A program made the translations under genes and the position numbers. Shown in pieces: positions 9,944 through 22,915 of a stretch of DNA of 64,000 nt; position 1 is the stretch's first letter; the number at the start of each line of letters is the position of its first letter. The stretch comes from Lonicera japonica (Eukaryota; Streptophyta; Magnoliopsida; Dipsacales; Caprifoliaceae), in contig CM038466.1 of the NCBI GenBank assembly GCA_021464415.1, forward strand, positions 29,017,017 through 29,081,016, in the 5' to 3' direction. The notes beneath the pieces were generated by a model, which was not told the DNA's origin, did not search any database, and worked only from the letters and a program-made list of their open reading frames with translations.

Positions 9944-11585
9944 TTTAATAGATTCAAAACAATAACAAGTTGATAGAGAGGTTAAGATGGGACTAATACA
10001 CAGATTCAATAACAATTCTTGTTCCTAAAGCCCCGGCCATTAAAGATAGTTTCAATTACAGTAACATTTATTAGAGAGGATTGATTATCTTCACAAAACT
10101 TCATCAGGAAATTCCTTTAGGATTGAGTTGGTTGGATGATTATCTAAAATTTCAATGGACGAAAATTAACATTTGTATCAAATTTTTATTATACTAACTT
10201 CCGGTTTGAATTTTTTGATAAAATTTTATCTACTTAGTATAGATACCATCTCTGCCAATTTTCATGAAAAAAAATCATCCGTTTATCTCTTGAACTTTTC
10301 TGTCACTATTACATTGAGGATATGTTTTTAGCAACAAAAAACCGTCGCTAAAGGACCACCGTACGTACTGATCTGCATGAGAAATTTTATGTACGTATAT
10401 ATATATCCTTGTAGAATTATTTTTATTTTATAGTTATTTAGATAATTAGATCTCCGTATCATATATTGGATCGATCAAGCTTTCAAATCTTTGAAACAAT
10501 TTAGTTTATTTCAATGAATGCATGGGTTGAGTAGCCCCAACAAATTAATAGAAGAAAAAAGTGGCCCATGATCCTTGGACGGCAATGGTCGATCTTTTCA
10601 TGTGACTTAAAGAGAAGGTGAAACATCAATTATATAAGATCAAGCTATGAAGTTGTTGATGGTGTTAATCAATGTGAATTAAAATAAACCAATTATGGAA
10701 TCTTAAATTTGTTATTAGAGTTTGACTCCCAAATGAATGACTTGTGCTTTGACTAAGAGGAAAACTTAATCATCAATATGAAGAGAGGAAACAACATGGG
10801 AAAAAAAATGGTGAAGATATCTAGGAAGATCAATAATTAGGCATGCATGTTTGTCTTACTCATATATTTATGAAAAATAATTTTGTTATTTTATTTTTTT
10901 TAAAAAAAAGTATATACTATTATGTATTTCTTCAAACAATATTTTTTCAACTCTAAAAACTCTATTTACGATGTGACTGACAACATGAATAAAATAACTA
11001 ATTTTGTAAATAGTGTGAATCATTTTAGCTAGTTAGTATTAAAATTGGATTTTTATTGTCTTCACAATTCTCCGTCTAAAGGTCTCAATTTATTTATTTA
11101 CAAGTATTTTTTTTTATGTCTACATAACATAATAATAAATTAGTTTGTTTACTGAAAAAAATAAGTTAAACAAATTTATGTTTATATAATGGTCTACCTA
11201 GAGAGATATTTCTTTAGGGTGAATGTTTTTATCGAGAATTTGGGTTTTAGCATAAAAAGGGAAATAAATAGATAAAAGGTGATAGAAAGTAGATTATTGG
11301 GTTTAAACACAAAACAAGACCGCATTTGGCCTTGGGAACAGAGTTGGTCTTTATAGTATATGATTGCAGCTAGACTTGGCCTTCATTTGTGTGGTCACTC
11401 GTATAGATTCTTCCCACCCCCCACTTCAGTGCCAAACACACCCTTCTGACTCATCCCTGTTTAACTGTCTCCCCTTTTCTCCAACTTTAATCATGTTGTG
11501 TATTTATAAGGAGACACGTACACGCAGTCTATTCAAAAGATACAGTGATATCTCAATTTTATACACGCTTTTGATTTATAAATTA
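9944..11585. other. Intergenic sequence with one dispersed repeat copy
   Basis: About 10080-10330 is related to 31345-31620 (listed separately). The bases at 10330-10350 resemble the GCGACGGTTTTT ends seen in some plant DNA transposons but no element boundary was found. No gene was recognised. Confidence 0.45.
10080..10330 (+). repeat. Dispersed repeat, partner of 31345-31620
   Basis: Shared blocks in the same order include CATCAG, ATTCA/TTGAGT, AAATTTTTATTATACT versus AAATTTTTACTACACT, ACTTCCGGTTTGAA versus GCTTCCTGTTTAAA, and TTTCATGAAAAAAAATCAT with only an A-run difference. Family unknown; the coding strand, if any, is unknown. Confidence 0.6.
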
Positions 11586-13607
11586 GGCAGCCACTATTCA
11601 CACTCCACTTATTTTTTAGTTTTACTCCACTGCTTAGAAACACTCCAAAAGTATTATTGCTTTCTCTTTACCACTCCAAAACCAATCTCACCACTCCTGT
11701 TATTACACAAATTAATTAATTAATTAATTAAACACATTAATTCATAAGTTAATAATTAACTTCAAAGCCACTCCCACCACTCGCACGATCTTTTCTCTCA
11801 TTTCCCTCCTTCACGCTAACCTTTCTCACCCACTCCTCCTCATAGACTCACCCATTCTTCATCTTCGTCTTCATCACAAGCACCATCCTTCACTTACTTT
11901 ACCATCGGCATCATTATCTCGCTATTTCCGTCTTCAACATCACGAACGAAGTAAGTTTCACAATTTGACATAGTAATTTCTGTTTATGGGTATTATTTAG
12001 ATTCTAGTGATTTCTATTTATGGGTATTGTTTAGCTTCTAGTGATTTGGTCAAGCATGTATAACATTATTTATTATATCGGTTTAATTTTGAATATTGTG
12101 ATTGTTTTTACTGGGAATGAGGTTGTGCATTTTTGATATAAAATCTTTACGAAAATGCTAGCAGTCAATTAATTGGTCTTACTCGCTACATATCTAGTGA
12201 TTATGCATCTCATACTCGCTTATCATGGAGCGAGTTACAGGCTATGACTGTCTACTGATATCCAGCGAGTTGTCACTTACTTATGGTTTATCTGGGAACA
12301 TGCACCATTAGCCGAGAACACGTTAAATGTATGTTTCTTTGGTTTCCCATACAAAAGCAATGCATTTCATATAATCATGTCTCCATTAATTGCCATGGGG
12401 CCCCATTATAGAATGCATTATCTTTAAAAAGATTTTTGCTTCTCTATGATTTTCCTGTTGTATTTGTTTTGCTCTATTTGAAAATGGTTTTCAGTTGGAA
12501 CTATAAGAAGGAAATTCTGATTTGTTGAGTAACTGGAACAATTAATGGTCCCATTATGGAGTTCCTTTTCTATTAAAAGACTTTTGCTTTTGTTTGATGT
12601 CCACATTGTATTTGTAGAAGCTGCGAAATATGCATACAATATGCTCAGGGATGTAAGAAAAACTAAATCAGAGCAAGACAATGAGGATGCCCCGATAGAG
12701 ACTAGGCGAAAGAAGACACATGAAGATACTCCGATAGAGACTGCAAGTACAACGGAAGCCCCGCCAGCATGCAAATCCTCCGAAAAAGTCAAAGCCCCAC
12801 CACCGAAGAAAACAAAATAGTTATTTTTATGTAAATGCAATTGCGTTTGGCTTAATGTAATTATTTTTTGTACTTCTTTTTTGTTAATGTATTTGCTTTG
12901 GATTTGGTACATGTGTTAGGCTTAATGTATTACACTATCTAAGTACCATTTTTAGATATTAAAAATACTGCCATGCATGTTTTGATCATTTATTTCTTGT
13001 TAATTTATTATCCTAATTATTGCAAAGAAGAAGAAAATGAGTAATTTACTTACATTACTAGTATTAAAAGAAGAATCTGTTGATCCCATGTCGTAAAGTG
13101 ATAATGCTCGCTAGACATTAGGTGAATATGGTGAAACCAGAAGACGGATGTCCAGCGAGTAAGGCTTACTTTCTCGCTGGACATTTGGTGGCTGGGTGTA
13201 CCTAGAATGAATAAAACTTACTGTCTAATTTTTTAAGCTTAACATCTAACGAGTATATTACTCGCTAGACATGGGGTGACTATGGTGCAACCAGAATACG
13301 GATGTCAAGCGAGTAAGGCTCACTTTCTCACTCGTTATTTGGTGAGTGAGGTTTATGTTTTGTTTCAAGTGAAAAGTAAATCAAACACGGTCGGAGGAGA
13401 AATCAGACGTAAAAAAATATTTAATTCTATTTGAATTTTACAAAGTAATTATAAGTTAATAATATGTAATTAGGAAGGTTAATTTTAACTTTAAGATAAA
13501 TAATTATTGGGTAAAAAAAGGAAGGAGTGGTGTGCAAATAGACACTTATAACTTTTTTAACATTGGAGTGAAACCAAGAAATAAGTGGAGTGCAAATAGT
13601 GGCTGCC
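11586..13607. mobile_element. Mutator/hAT-like element with long TIRs and a gene-like interior
   Basis: Left terminus GGCAGCCACTATTCACACTC and complement of the right terminus GGCAGCCACTATTTGCACTC match closely and continue imperfectly for ~50 bp (CCACTTATTT, then TTTNACTCCA). Perfect 8-bp flanks ATAAATTA at 11578-11585 and 13608-13615. At 2022 bp it has no recognisable transposase. The left half resembles a promoter and spliced leader (pyrimidine-rich stretch about 11760-11950, then GAAGTAAGTTT as a possible donor), followed by an exon-like frame at 12622-12820 after TTTGTAG. Near the right end two related ~100-bp blocks (13105-13200 and 13255-13345) share CTCGCTAGACAT and GGATGTCNAGCGAGTAAGGC. 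Confidence 0.8.
12622..12820 (+). CDS. Exon-like frame inside the 11586-13607 element, unknown protein
   Basis: A frame opening after a TTTGTAG acceptor-like site encodes AAKYAYNMLRDVRKTK, then a charged, Pro/Thr/Glu-rich and Lys-rich tail ending PPPKKTK and a TAG stop. It contains two degenerate repeats around EDAPIETRRKK and EDTPIETASTT. The same frame runs back to an ATG at 12545, but those residues look like intron. GC content is higher than the flanks. I do not recognise the protein; it could be the last exon of a captured host gene or of the element's own gene. Confidence 0.35.
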
Positions 13608-13615
13608 ATAAATTA

Positions 13616-14175
13616 GGTTCATCATAAATAGATGAGTTTTTCATAGGAAGTTGAATTTCGAGACCGAGAGAAATAATTCAAATGAAGTATCATTTTACTC
13701 ACTATAGTATTCACTCCATTTCTATATTCGAAAGTTTTTTTGTGTTCAAATTTGATGCCGACACATTTACAATTTTTTTAAATAATATTGAAAATCTTAC
13801 ACATGTTTCTATTAAAATTGAAAATTTTCATTTGTCTTCCGAACACTCTATAAATCCAAATTAAACTATTTATAAATACATGAATTTATATATAATTAAT
13901 TAAAAATAAACTAATTTTAAAATTATAAGATTCAAGCAATCAAACCATCTATAGTGTTTCAAATACAAAGCAACTGTACGTAGCCTATCTTTTTTACTTT
14001 TACTGTTATAAACGACGTCACATCCTTACTATATATACACACACACACAAAAAAAAGTTACTTTATTTTTATTTTTTAATATAATTACTTTATATATAAT
14101 TGATTGTTTACATGAATCAATGTTAAATACCAAATGACGGGGAACCCGTATAAAATAATTCTAGAAATTAGGTAG
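13616..14175. other. Intergenic sequence, no gene recognised
   Basis: AT-rich. The frame at 13682-13864 has no domain signal. Confidence 0.5.
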
Positions 14176-14735
14176 AAAGTCTTATTACATATTGATTTTT
14201 ATTAAAACTCTAACGAATAATATTTTTTTGAATGAAGGGCCTATTTTTAATTAGTAATTAGTGTAAGAAGCTTATTTTATTTTATATTTTAAATGAAGGT
14301 ATTTTAATAAATTTAAATATCATTTAATTAATAAAAACATGTTATATATTACCTAAATTAACCCCTCTTTATGAAATTTGCACAAAAAATATGAATATTG
14401 TAGTGAAATATGGACTGCAATATGAACTTTGCACTAGAAATATGGACTGCAAAGTTCACATTGCAGTAAAATATGGACTGCAATATGAACTTTGCACAAA
14501 AAATATGGACTGCAAAGTTCATATTGCAGTGAAATATAAACTGTAAAGTTCATATTGCAATCCATATTTTAATGCATATTGGTATTTTTTAGTTTATTTT
14601 AAGAGTTGTGATGTCATTTTATAATGAAAAAAAAAACACATGTCATATTATTAATAAAATAAAAAATAGGCCATTTATTTACAAAAAAATTATTCATTAA
14701 CTTTAGTGTAAAAATCTTTGTCTAATAAGACCTTT
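14176..14735. mobile_element. MITE with long imperfect TIRs and an internal hairpin cluster
   Basis: The left end AAAGTCTTATTACATATTGA and the complement of the right end AAGGTCTTATTAGACAAAGA are inverted. Both continue to GAATAAT and then GGGCCTATTTTT versus TGGCCTATTTTT, so the TIRs exceed 70 bp imperfectly. The core (about 14390-14570) consists of ATATGGACTGCAA / TTGCAGTCCATAT-type units in alternating orientation. The target duplication was not resolved. Confidence 0.6.
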
Positions 14736-16136
14736 TTTTTTATTGTCCAAAGTAATTTTCTGTTAGGAAATGATAGATTTTATGTTATTAACAGCTTTAA
14801 CAAAAGCTGGATTCATCTTTATGGGAAATTAACTTTTCGCTTTTATTTAATATAAATTTTATGTCAAAAAGGAAATAGCCATTTTACTTAAGTTTTTTCC
14901 TAGCTGTCTAAAATATGTTCCACTACATGCCCAAATACTTGAATAGTCTATTCTTGTAGATATTTTGTTTAACTTCTTTTTTAATAAATAAAATAAAATA
15001 AAAAGAAAAGGTCTAAATTTCTTCTTTTACTACAATAATAACAACCATTATTATAATAATAACAAAAATCACCCCTATCTCATATAACACTCAAATTCAG
15101 GATATCTCCTAACTTCGAGTGGATATCTTACTAATTAGAAGTGTCCAATCCCTATACTAATTATGCCATAATTACTGTAATAAATCTCACAATATCAAGC
15201 AGTTTTATTCTCATACATCTATTATATTAAACGCATGGAAGACTAATGTATATTAGATTACTAAAATATCATTTGTACATTAAAAAAATAAAATTAATTT
15301 TTGATTAAAACTCATGATCTTATGTACAAATTAAACACCACTTTAACACTTCATTAAACATTAACACTAATTGTTAAAATGTTTCAAGAATTTACAAAAT
15401 ATCAAGAATTAGCAAAATATATTATTATACATGTATTGAGTATGTCACTATTTGACGTAGCGGAAAGCTATAAATCCTTGGTAGAACAAGGGAACAAACT
15501 CCTAATATAGTGAAAACACTCCAATTTTATTAATAGTATAGTCTACCTCAAACGATTACATTGAAATCTTTTCATAAGAGAAGACAAATGCAAGAAAGCA
15601 AACAAATTCAAAATAATTCGAAATAACCGCCAAAAATAGAAAATCATAAAGATCATGAGATTTTGTTGTATTGATGTCGAGGATCACGAGAGATTTGACG
15701 GAAGTCAAATCCAACCTTCCAAACTCAATTTATTATCAAATGAAGACCTATCTTAAATAGTAAAAATGCGGATTTGGGAGTCTAAACGAAAGAATTTGGC
15801 CGAAAAACAACATGTATCACCGGCAAAGGTTGTGACTTGATTTCTCCATGGGTTGTTTCGGTTCAATCTGGTCAAGCCCCACATGATTTTGGTTTCGTCG
15901 CTTTTTGAGTCAAATGGCCGTCTTTGCGACGATACAGTGTGACCAAGTATATATCCACTATATGTTGTATGTCCCTATTGTACCTATTAAATAAATAGAT
16001 TACATGGATATACACAACAAACTGTCTCACGTGTGAAGTTCCTGTAGATCCTTGTGATTGGTACACCGTCAAGGTTAGCGGTCCCCATAGGCTTTAAAAG
16101 GGGAGCCAAACAAAACACTTCGTCTTCCCCATTCTC
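14736..16136. other. Intergenic sequence upstream of the bHLH gene
   Basis: AT-rich with (TAA)n-like tracts near 15040. GC content rises from about 15830 towards the promoter. Minus-strand frames at 15872-16202 overlap the promoter and 5' leader and show no domain. Confidence 0.5.
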
Positions 16137-16144
16137 TATATATA
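16137..16144 (+). promoter_or_regulatory. TATA box of the bHLH gene
   Basis: TATATATA followed by CCC, 127 bp before the ATG, with a C/A-rich stretch after it suitable for a start site and 5' leader. A purine-rich GAGAGAGAAAGAAAGA precedes the ATG. Confidence 0.6.
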
Positions 16145-16270
16145 CCCTTCCCACACTTTTCCATTCAATTGTATTTCCGCCCTCACATAAATTCCCAAAC
16201 AAATTTTGATTCCCTTAATTGGCCAACATATATAAATACAGACACATATATATAGAGAGAGAAAGAAAGA

Positions 16271-19200
16271 ATGGCACTTGAGAGTGTGGTATTCCAACAA
16301 GACCCATATAGCAATTATATTTGCAAAGATTTATTTGGGTTTGGTTTTGAAGAAGAGAAAATTATGTGCCACGAAACAATTCAAAACAACAATAACATGT
16401 ATTGGGAGTACTCTAGTGTTAGTCCTACTCCTAATTATTCCACGGTACAAAATATGAAGGAGTGGGATATTAACTATTCTTCACCGGAGTACAGCCCCGG
16501 CGGGGGTTTCCAGCAGCCGGCGGAAGCTCCGGCGAGCGGGAGGGACCGGAGAAAGCGGCGGCGGGGCACGAAAACCATGAAGAACAATGAAGAGATGGAG
16601 AACCAGAGGATGACTCACATTGCCGTAGAGAGGAATCGCCGGAGACAGATGAATGATTACCTCGCCATTCTCCGGTCGTTGATGCCACCTTCTTATTCTG
16701 AAAGGGTGACTCTCTTTCTTTCTCTCTCTCTCTATATATATATATCTATCTTACCAAATATATATATATATGTACAAGGAAAATGCTTTTCTTACCTAAG
16801 ATTCTCATTCCTCTATTTTTATCGAGTGCATTACATGAGTGTACATTTATTGTATTTCATGAAACTTTAACCTATGTAATATATGCTGGTATGAATAAGT
16901 GTTAAGAATATCCGATAATTATAACATTGCTCCATGTACAATAATATCTCTGAAACTAATAATTCATGATATTGTGTATATTTCTAAAACACCTTAGAAA
17001 CACGTGATACTATTTGGTTAATGTTGTAAATGTATGTTTTTTTGGTACCTTAAGGCATAGGTTTGAAATTCTAGATTTCATAGCATTTCATTCTCTTTGC
17101 TAAAGCAGGAAGGGTATTTTAGTATTAACCCATTACACGTGCTTTTGACAATATAGATAGATAGGATTATGAATCAATATGTAGTTTATGTTCATTGACG
17201 GACACATGGGTAATAATTAACATTTGATACTATATTAAAGTTCAGAGTATTTAATTCAAAATTATGTAAATGTTGATTAGGAAGTATCCGTACACAATTT
17301 TTACTCCGTATAACTGTGTGTATATAAACAATTGACATATATATATATATATATATATGCGTGTAAAAGGAATTTAAGGCAATACTTTTGCATATAAAAT
17401 TAGGTGATTATTTAGGACCGTGTATATGTGTGACAAAAAACAGACCACTCTAAAATTTATAATGTCACTGTCAATATATTATATTGTTTTATATATAAAT
17501 GTTTCCTTTTTCTTTAGAGACAGATAACCCGGACAAAGATGATCTTAAATAGAGTTATGCAAAGATATATTTCTTAAATTATCACTGCAATAATAGAATA
17601 AATTTAAGACGTCTTTGTTCCAAAATAGTAAGCCTTCATGTCACAAACCCATTGGCCAGTTGGCCACAATATATTCTATTAAAACTATGAGAATTGAGCT
17701 AGCAGTTACTTCTACGAGTTTAGTTTTAAGATCGACTAAGAACTCATTAGATCGAATTCGTTATTAAAATATATTATATTTCCATCAGCGAAAGTTTACG
17801 TGGGTACCACCTTATTTAATCAAATATATATATATATTCTCTTAAAAGGTTTGTACGTATGAAGATTGTATATGAGAGAAAGATGTCATCCATACGTAGG
17901 ATTACTAATTAGGGCCCTCTAAGTGTTGTCTTTAGAAGTATGTACGTAGACAATGGTCGTGGTTTTGTTAAAAATATTAATTAAAATTTTATGCATGATA
18001 CGTGCGTATCGCATATGAAAATAAATATTCAGCATGTTCGGAGGTTTAAGGCAAAATTTAAAAATATTGCTTCATTAACAATATAAATATATTTTTTTTA
18101 AGATAGTTGGTTTGTTAAAAAATATATTTGAAAAGTGAATCAATGATTGTTGGCTAGTTGAAAAATAAATTTGGCTCAATTTTTTATTTTTTTTACTTCA
18201 TGGCTTGGTAATTTTTAATGGTTTGGGATAATAATTTGACTTGAGTAATAATAAATGCTAATTTTTGTTATTAAGTTTTATTTATTTGTTTATAAAGTTT
18301 AAACTTTTATATTTCATATATAAACACTATGTATATACGATGACTTAAAAATTTGAGGGCCCTAAAAAATTAAAAATTTTGGGGACCTATGGCGATCGTC
18401 ATCTTCATCATACCTTCAAACCAGCCCTGTAAATACTCTATCTATATATGAGACAAGGTGTAATGATTTTGAAAATATAAAATTCTAATTTCGCATTAAT
18501 AATTAGTAAACAATAAAATAAGATAGACACTTTATTTTTTTTCAAAAAAAGATTGAATCGCTTTCACATATTTTCACACCCTTTCTTTTAAGAGCTTTTG
18601 GAGGTGTGGTCTTGATAGTATTAGCTAGAATCAGGGATTGAGAAAGGAGGGGTAAAGAGTTTCAAATATAAAATAAATTTAACATTTTTAATCTTATCAC
18701 TCTCTCATACTTGCTTTTTATTATTATTTTTTTATCTCGAATTAAAAGTATTATTTTTTATCGTTACATATCAAATTAAAGTTATGCTAAATTTATTTTA
18801 ATTATTTCTCTAAATAGGGTGACCAAGCATCAATTGTCGCTGGTGCAATTAATTATGTGAAAGAGCTTGAACAACTCCTCCAATGCCTTGAAGCACATAA
18901 GCAAACCAACGAACCTCTATTTGGCAATTTCTTCACCTTCCCTCAATACTCCACCTGCCCCGTCCACCAGAGCAACTCCCCGGCCACGACCGACAAGTTG
19001 CCGGGAAACCAGTCAGCGGTGGCGGACGTAGAAGTGGCCATGGTGGAAAGCCATGCAAATATCAAGGTTTTGTCAAGGAGGAACTCTAAACAGCTATTGA
19101 AGATGATCCATGGGTTTCAATCTATCCGCCTCACTATCCTCCATCTCAACATCACAACCGTTGATCATATGGTGCTCTACTCTTTCAGTGTGAAGGTTAG

Positions 19201-20137
19201 TACTCTGACAAAAAAATAAATTTCGAGTCCTTTTACTATACATTAATTGGAGCATAAGTATAAAGAAATGATATATTGATGCGTCAGTATTGCATTGGTC
19301 ATTTTGAAAAGTAATATAAAATCTATAAATTGTGTAAATTTTTTTAGAGTTTTACTACGCCCCACAAAACATTAATTGTTGTTGACAATAGATGTAGTCT
19401 TTCTTCTAAAAAAAATTAATTTTTTTTAATTACAAATATAAAATAAATTATTTTGAAAGGGAGCTCTAAAATCTAAATATCTTTCTTTAGTAACAAATTA
19501 GAAAATGTGAAGGAGAACTATGTTCCACCACCTCTCAAAGAAGAGGGTAGTACCGATACCACTTGAGTTAAATCTCTAGAATATACATAATTAATGAAAG
19601 TTAAACATATATATATATATATATATATATGCAAATAAAGAATATGCTAACAAATTGGAATATGTGAAGTTTGGTAACGATTTAAAAGCAAAACACCCGT
19701 AGGAGTTACCCACGAAAGAACCTAGTTAATATATAATATTTTATACTCCTAATAAAGAGAGTTACTTTTAACTTACGTACTTTTAAGAAACCACAAATTT
19801 TAACATAATCAATTTTCAAGAATACAATTTACTTGTTATTTTCAGATCAGTACATTGAATATTTACAAAAGCATAAATGTACATTCTAAAAAAAAAAGCG
19901 AGACTTTAAATTTGAGATGGAAGGAGTACATGTATATCTATATTGCTTATGTCTGTTTCTAAATTCTAAGTCCCTTAAAATTTCTCATTTTTTTTTAGAT
20001 CCCTTTGAGTTAATTATTTTCTTTTTCTCTTGAGCCAGGTTGAAGATGATTGTGAGCTGACCACAGTGAGTGAGATAGCAACAGCAGTGCATAATATTGT
20101 TGCTTTGATCCAAGAAGAGACCATGTCTAGCTGGTGA
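16271..20137 (+). CDS. bHLH transcription factor, bHLH94/bHLH96-like (subgroup Ia), three exons
   Basis: Joined exons 16271-16705, 18818-19195 and 20039-20137 give 303 residues. Junctions are canonical (AGG|GTGACT...AATAG|GGT and AAG|GTTAGT...CCAG|GTT) and keep frame. The N-terminus [14 protein letters not shown] matches the MALE(A/S)VVxxQDPF start of bHLH94/96 proteins. A basic nuclear-import-like RDRRKRRRG is at 91-99. The basic region [17 protein letters not shown] starts near 111 with the H116-E120-R124 triad that reads E/G-boxes; helix 1 leads to PPSYSER, intron 1 falls in the loop, and helix 2 is [19 protein letters not shown]. The C-terminus ([15 protein letters not shown] onward) is an ACT-like dimerisation fold completed by exon 3. 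Subgroup Ia includes the stomatal factors SPCH, MUTE and FAMA, but this protein lacks their extra domains; a nuclear DNA-binding role is secure, the target pathway is not. Intron 1 is long (2112 bp) and AT-rich. Confidence 0.93.
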
Positions 20138-20206
20138 ATAAAAACCCTAACATATTCTTAATATATTTTTTTTCCCTCATTCTCAAAAACTCTAGATAAG
20201 AATTTA

Positions 20207-20212
20207 AATAAA
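20207..20212 (+). terminator. Candidate poly(A) signal of the bHLH gene
   Basis: AATAAA 70 bp after the stop codon, followed by T-rich sequence. Another AATAAA overlaps the stop codon but is too close to be the likely signal. Confidence 0.4.
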
Positions 20213-21293
20213 ATCTTTATTAGGAAATGGTAGTAATGGGACTGCACAAATAGAGGTAAATTCCTATGTCAACGGTTCTTTAGTGGGATTTGAAACTACC
20301 AATGATTAGGTGCAAACATGATTAGTTGCGAACATGTATCGATCTCCGCCACTCTCAAGCCCAATCTGAATACTTGTTTTCGTCTTTAAATCTTCTGAAA
20401 AATACTATACATATAACTTGAGAGTTTGCTTTTCTTTTTCTTCTTCTTTGTCCTTGTATTAAGTTTCTAGGAAAGTAATGTGCCATGAAACATGAAATGG
20501 ATTATATATATATATATATATGAAACATGTTTGTCCAATATCTGCTAGAATTTGCTAATTTTTTTATTTGGTTTGACCCTAAATTAAGGAGAATTTGGAA
20601 AAGCGATTAATATAAAGAAATAAAAGAGAGATCTATTATTGGGGATATATCAATCCAAATATTTGGTGGATTGGTGGGCACTCTTGATTAGGACTTGGCC
20701 GAAAAAGGTCATGACATTTGAACTTCTGGCCACGACAACACCAATTATTAACTAATCAAGTACTTAATTAAAGTTTGCATTTGGTGAACAAATTTGGATT
20801 CTAATTGGGGCTAATTACATCAAGAGGCACAAAAGTGTCTTCTTGACCGGCCAATTAAGTAGTACTAAAAGTGAAAAAGAAAGGTACACTACATATCACA
20901 ACTTTTTCTTTTGAAGAAATATGGCATAAGTTTCCTTTTTTTACAAATTTAAATTAATAAAATGGCATTTTACATTACAAGAATAAAGATACTTTTCTTT
21001 GTTTACTTATAATAAAACTCTTCAATATACATGAGAAACCTAAAATCCCAACCAAAATCAATGAAATATGTGTGCTGGTAAAAGCACCATGATATTTCAA
21101 TTTAGACACTTTTTTTATAAAAAAAGGTAATCCATATAATTAAGATATGTGTTTTGAAAGCACCCTAATATCTCACTTCAACACACAACGTTTTCTTTTT
21201 TTTGCTTCATCGTTGCGTCTCTTTTTCGTTAACGTCAATTCAACGCTACTTCAAGATTAAGGCAAACATATATTCTTCTTTACTTCTTTACAT

Positions 21294-21332
<39 letters not shown>

Positions 21333-21413
21333 TATCTTGTATTGTATATATATTCATAGTGTTATGACAGCAACTAGGGTAAACACAAAGCTTGGTATTC
21401 CATGAGTGAGTAA
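20213..21413. other. Intergenic sequence between the bHLH gene and a CACTA element
   Basis: Includes (TA)n at about 20505-20521 and a (TA)n(TG)n compound microsatellite at about 21293-21332. No gene was recognised. Confidence 0.5.
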
Positions 21414-22912
21414 CACTACAGGAAAATAGGTCAATCGTAACGGGCAAAAAAATGTCACAAAAAATCACCAAACTGTCACAAATAGTATTTGTGACGGTTT
21501 TCTCCTCTTTTGTGGCACTTTCAAGCCCGTTACAAGTTAAGGGGTTACCAAAGCTAAATGACGGCTCAAAAAATGTCATAAAAATTTGTTGTGACGGGCT
21601 AGTAAGTGGTTGGTATCATAATAATGGAAGATGTCATTAGGAGTTGCTAAAAGTACACAAGTTCATTTCATTTATTCTTTTATTTTATTTTTTACACTTC
21701 GTATGTGTTATGTTATTCTCTCCAAGAAAATTGATGCGTTCATGCATTGGTTTTGACTTTTGATTATAGGAGGAGATATTTAATGAGACGGATTATCGCA
21801 CCGAGTATTAATAACGTAGGTGCTTCTGGCACCAAAAGTATACTATTATTTGCAAAGGAAAAGAATGAAGAGATTAATATAACATGTTGAATTATATTGG
21901 TATATTTGAACAATTTAACATTAGTTTTCTGATAACATAAAGGATAGCTGAATCTTGTGGTTTGGTACAAAAACACACTGTATATTATGTACATTACATA
22001 TTCATATTGTGACGAATACAAGGCACAACTTTACAACCAGGAAGCATTACTCTATGGTGGACTTTTCTTTCTTTATTTTGGATCCATGGGTGAGCTTTCA
22101 TTTTATTATATACCAAAACATATACACACTCAATGCATTACACTAATACATGATTTTCAATTTTATTGGTTATTGAATAAGGCATACGGAATCCCTAATT
22201 GTGAATCATTGCAACATTGAACCAAAAACACTTAATAAGCTTAGAATCCCTAATTATGAAAACTAAAATTCTAAAAACCCAATGTTCAAATTGAAAACCC
22301 TAAATTAATTACAAAGAAGAATAGATGGAGGAGTGTACACACAGAGAAATAGAGGGGGACAAACGTACCAGAGAGATAAGATGAATGATGCTCTGCTACG
22401 GTGGTGCTGGTCGACGGAGTGTGTGCGCGCAATCGAAGCCAAACGACCAAGAGAGAGAGAGAGCGAGCTAGAGGGATTGCGTGAATCGATGGTTGAAAGC
22501 GAGATGGAGAGAGAGAGAGAGATCGAGTGTAAGAGCGAGGGTTTTGGGTTGTGGGGGGAAACCAACAAGATAGAGAGAAAGAGGGACTGAAAATTTCAGA
22601 GGAATAAAGTGAAAAAGGTTGGAGGGATAGTGAAATATTAGAGCAGCAATAAATTTTCTTTTAATTAATTTTTAGGTTTTATAATAACCTTTTGTATCAT
22701 ATTTCTAGAATTGCAACGAAAAGTACATTTTTGGTAACGGTTTATATAAAAAGCTCACAAATATTGATTTATTGGTAACGGGCTAGATGTAAACTGCCAC
22801 ATATATTTTTAATTGTAGCGGAAACGAATAGCGTTACAAAACATATCTTTTTGTAACATTTTTACACCCGCTACAAAAGTAACCGTTACAAATAGACCAT
22901 TTTCTTGTAGTG
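21414..22912. mobile_element. Non-autonomous CACTA element (second family)
   Basis: Left end CACTACAGGAAAATAGGTCA and, on the complement, right end CACTACAAGAAAATGGTCTA. The 3-bp target duplication TAA is at 21411-21413 and 22913-22915. Subterminal repeats are variants of GTNACGG / CCGTTACAA in both orientations, different from the AAATGCCG motif of the element at 2456. The interior 22300-22600 is GC- and (GA)-rich, resembling a promoter/leader on the minus strand. No transposase frame is present. Confidence 0.9.
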
Positions 22913-22915
22913 TAA

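Noticed and set aside
12424..12912. 162-residue minus-strand frame opposite the exon-like frame
   Set aside because: Shadow of the plus-strand exon; composition is not protein-like outside the overlap.
22305..22590. Overlapping frames on both strands
   Set aside because: They come from (GA)n-rich sequence inside a CACTA element and have no domain.
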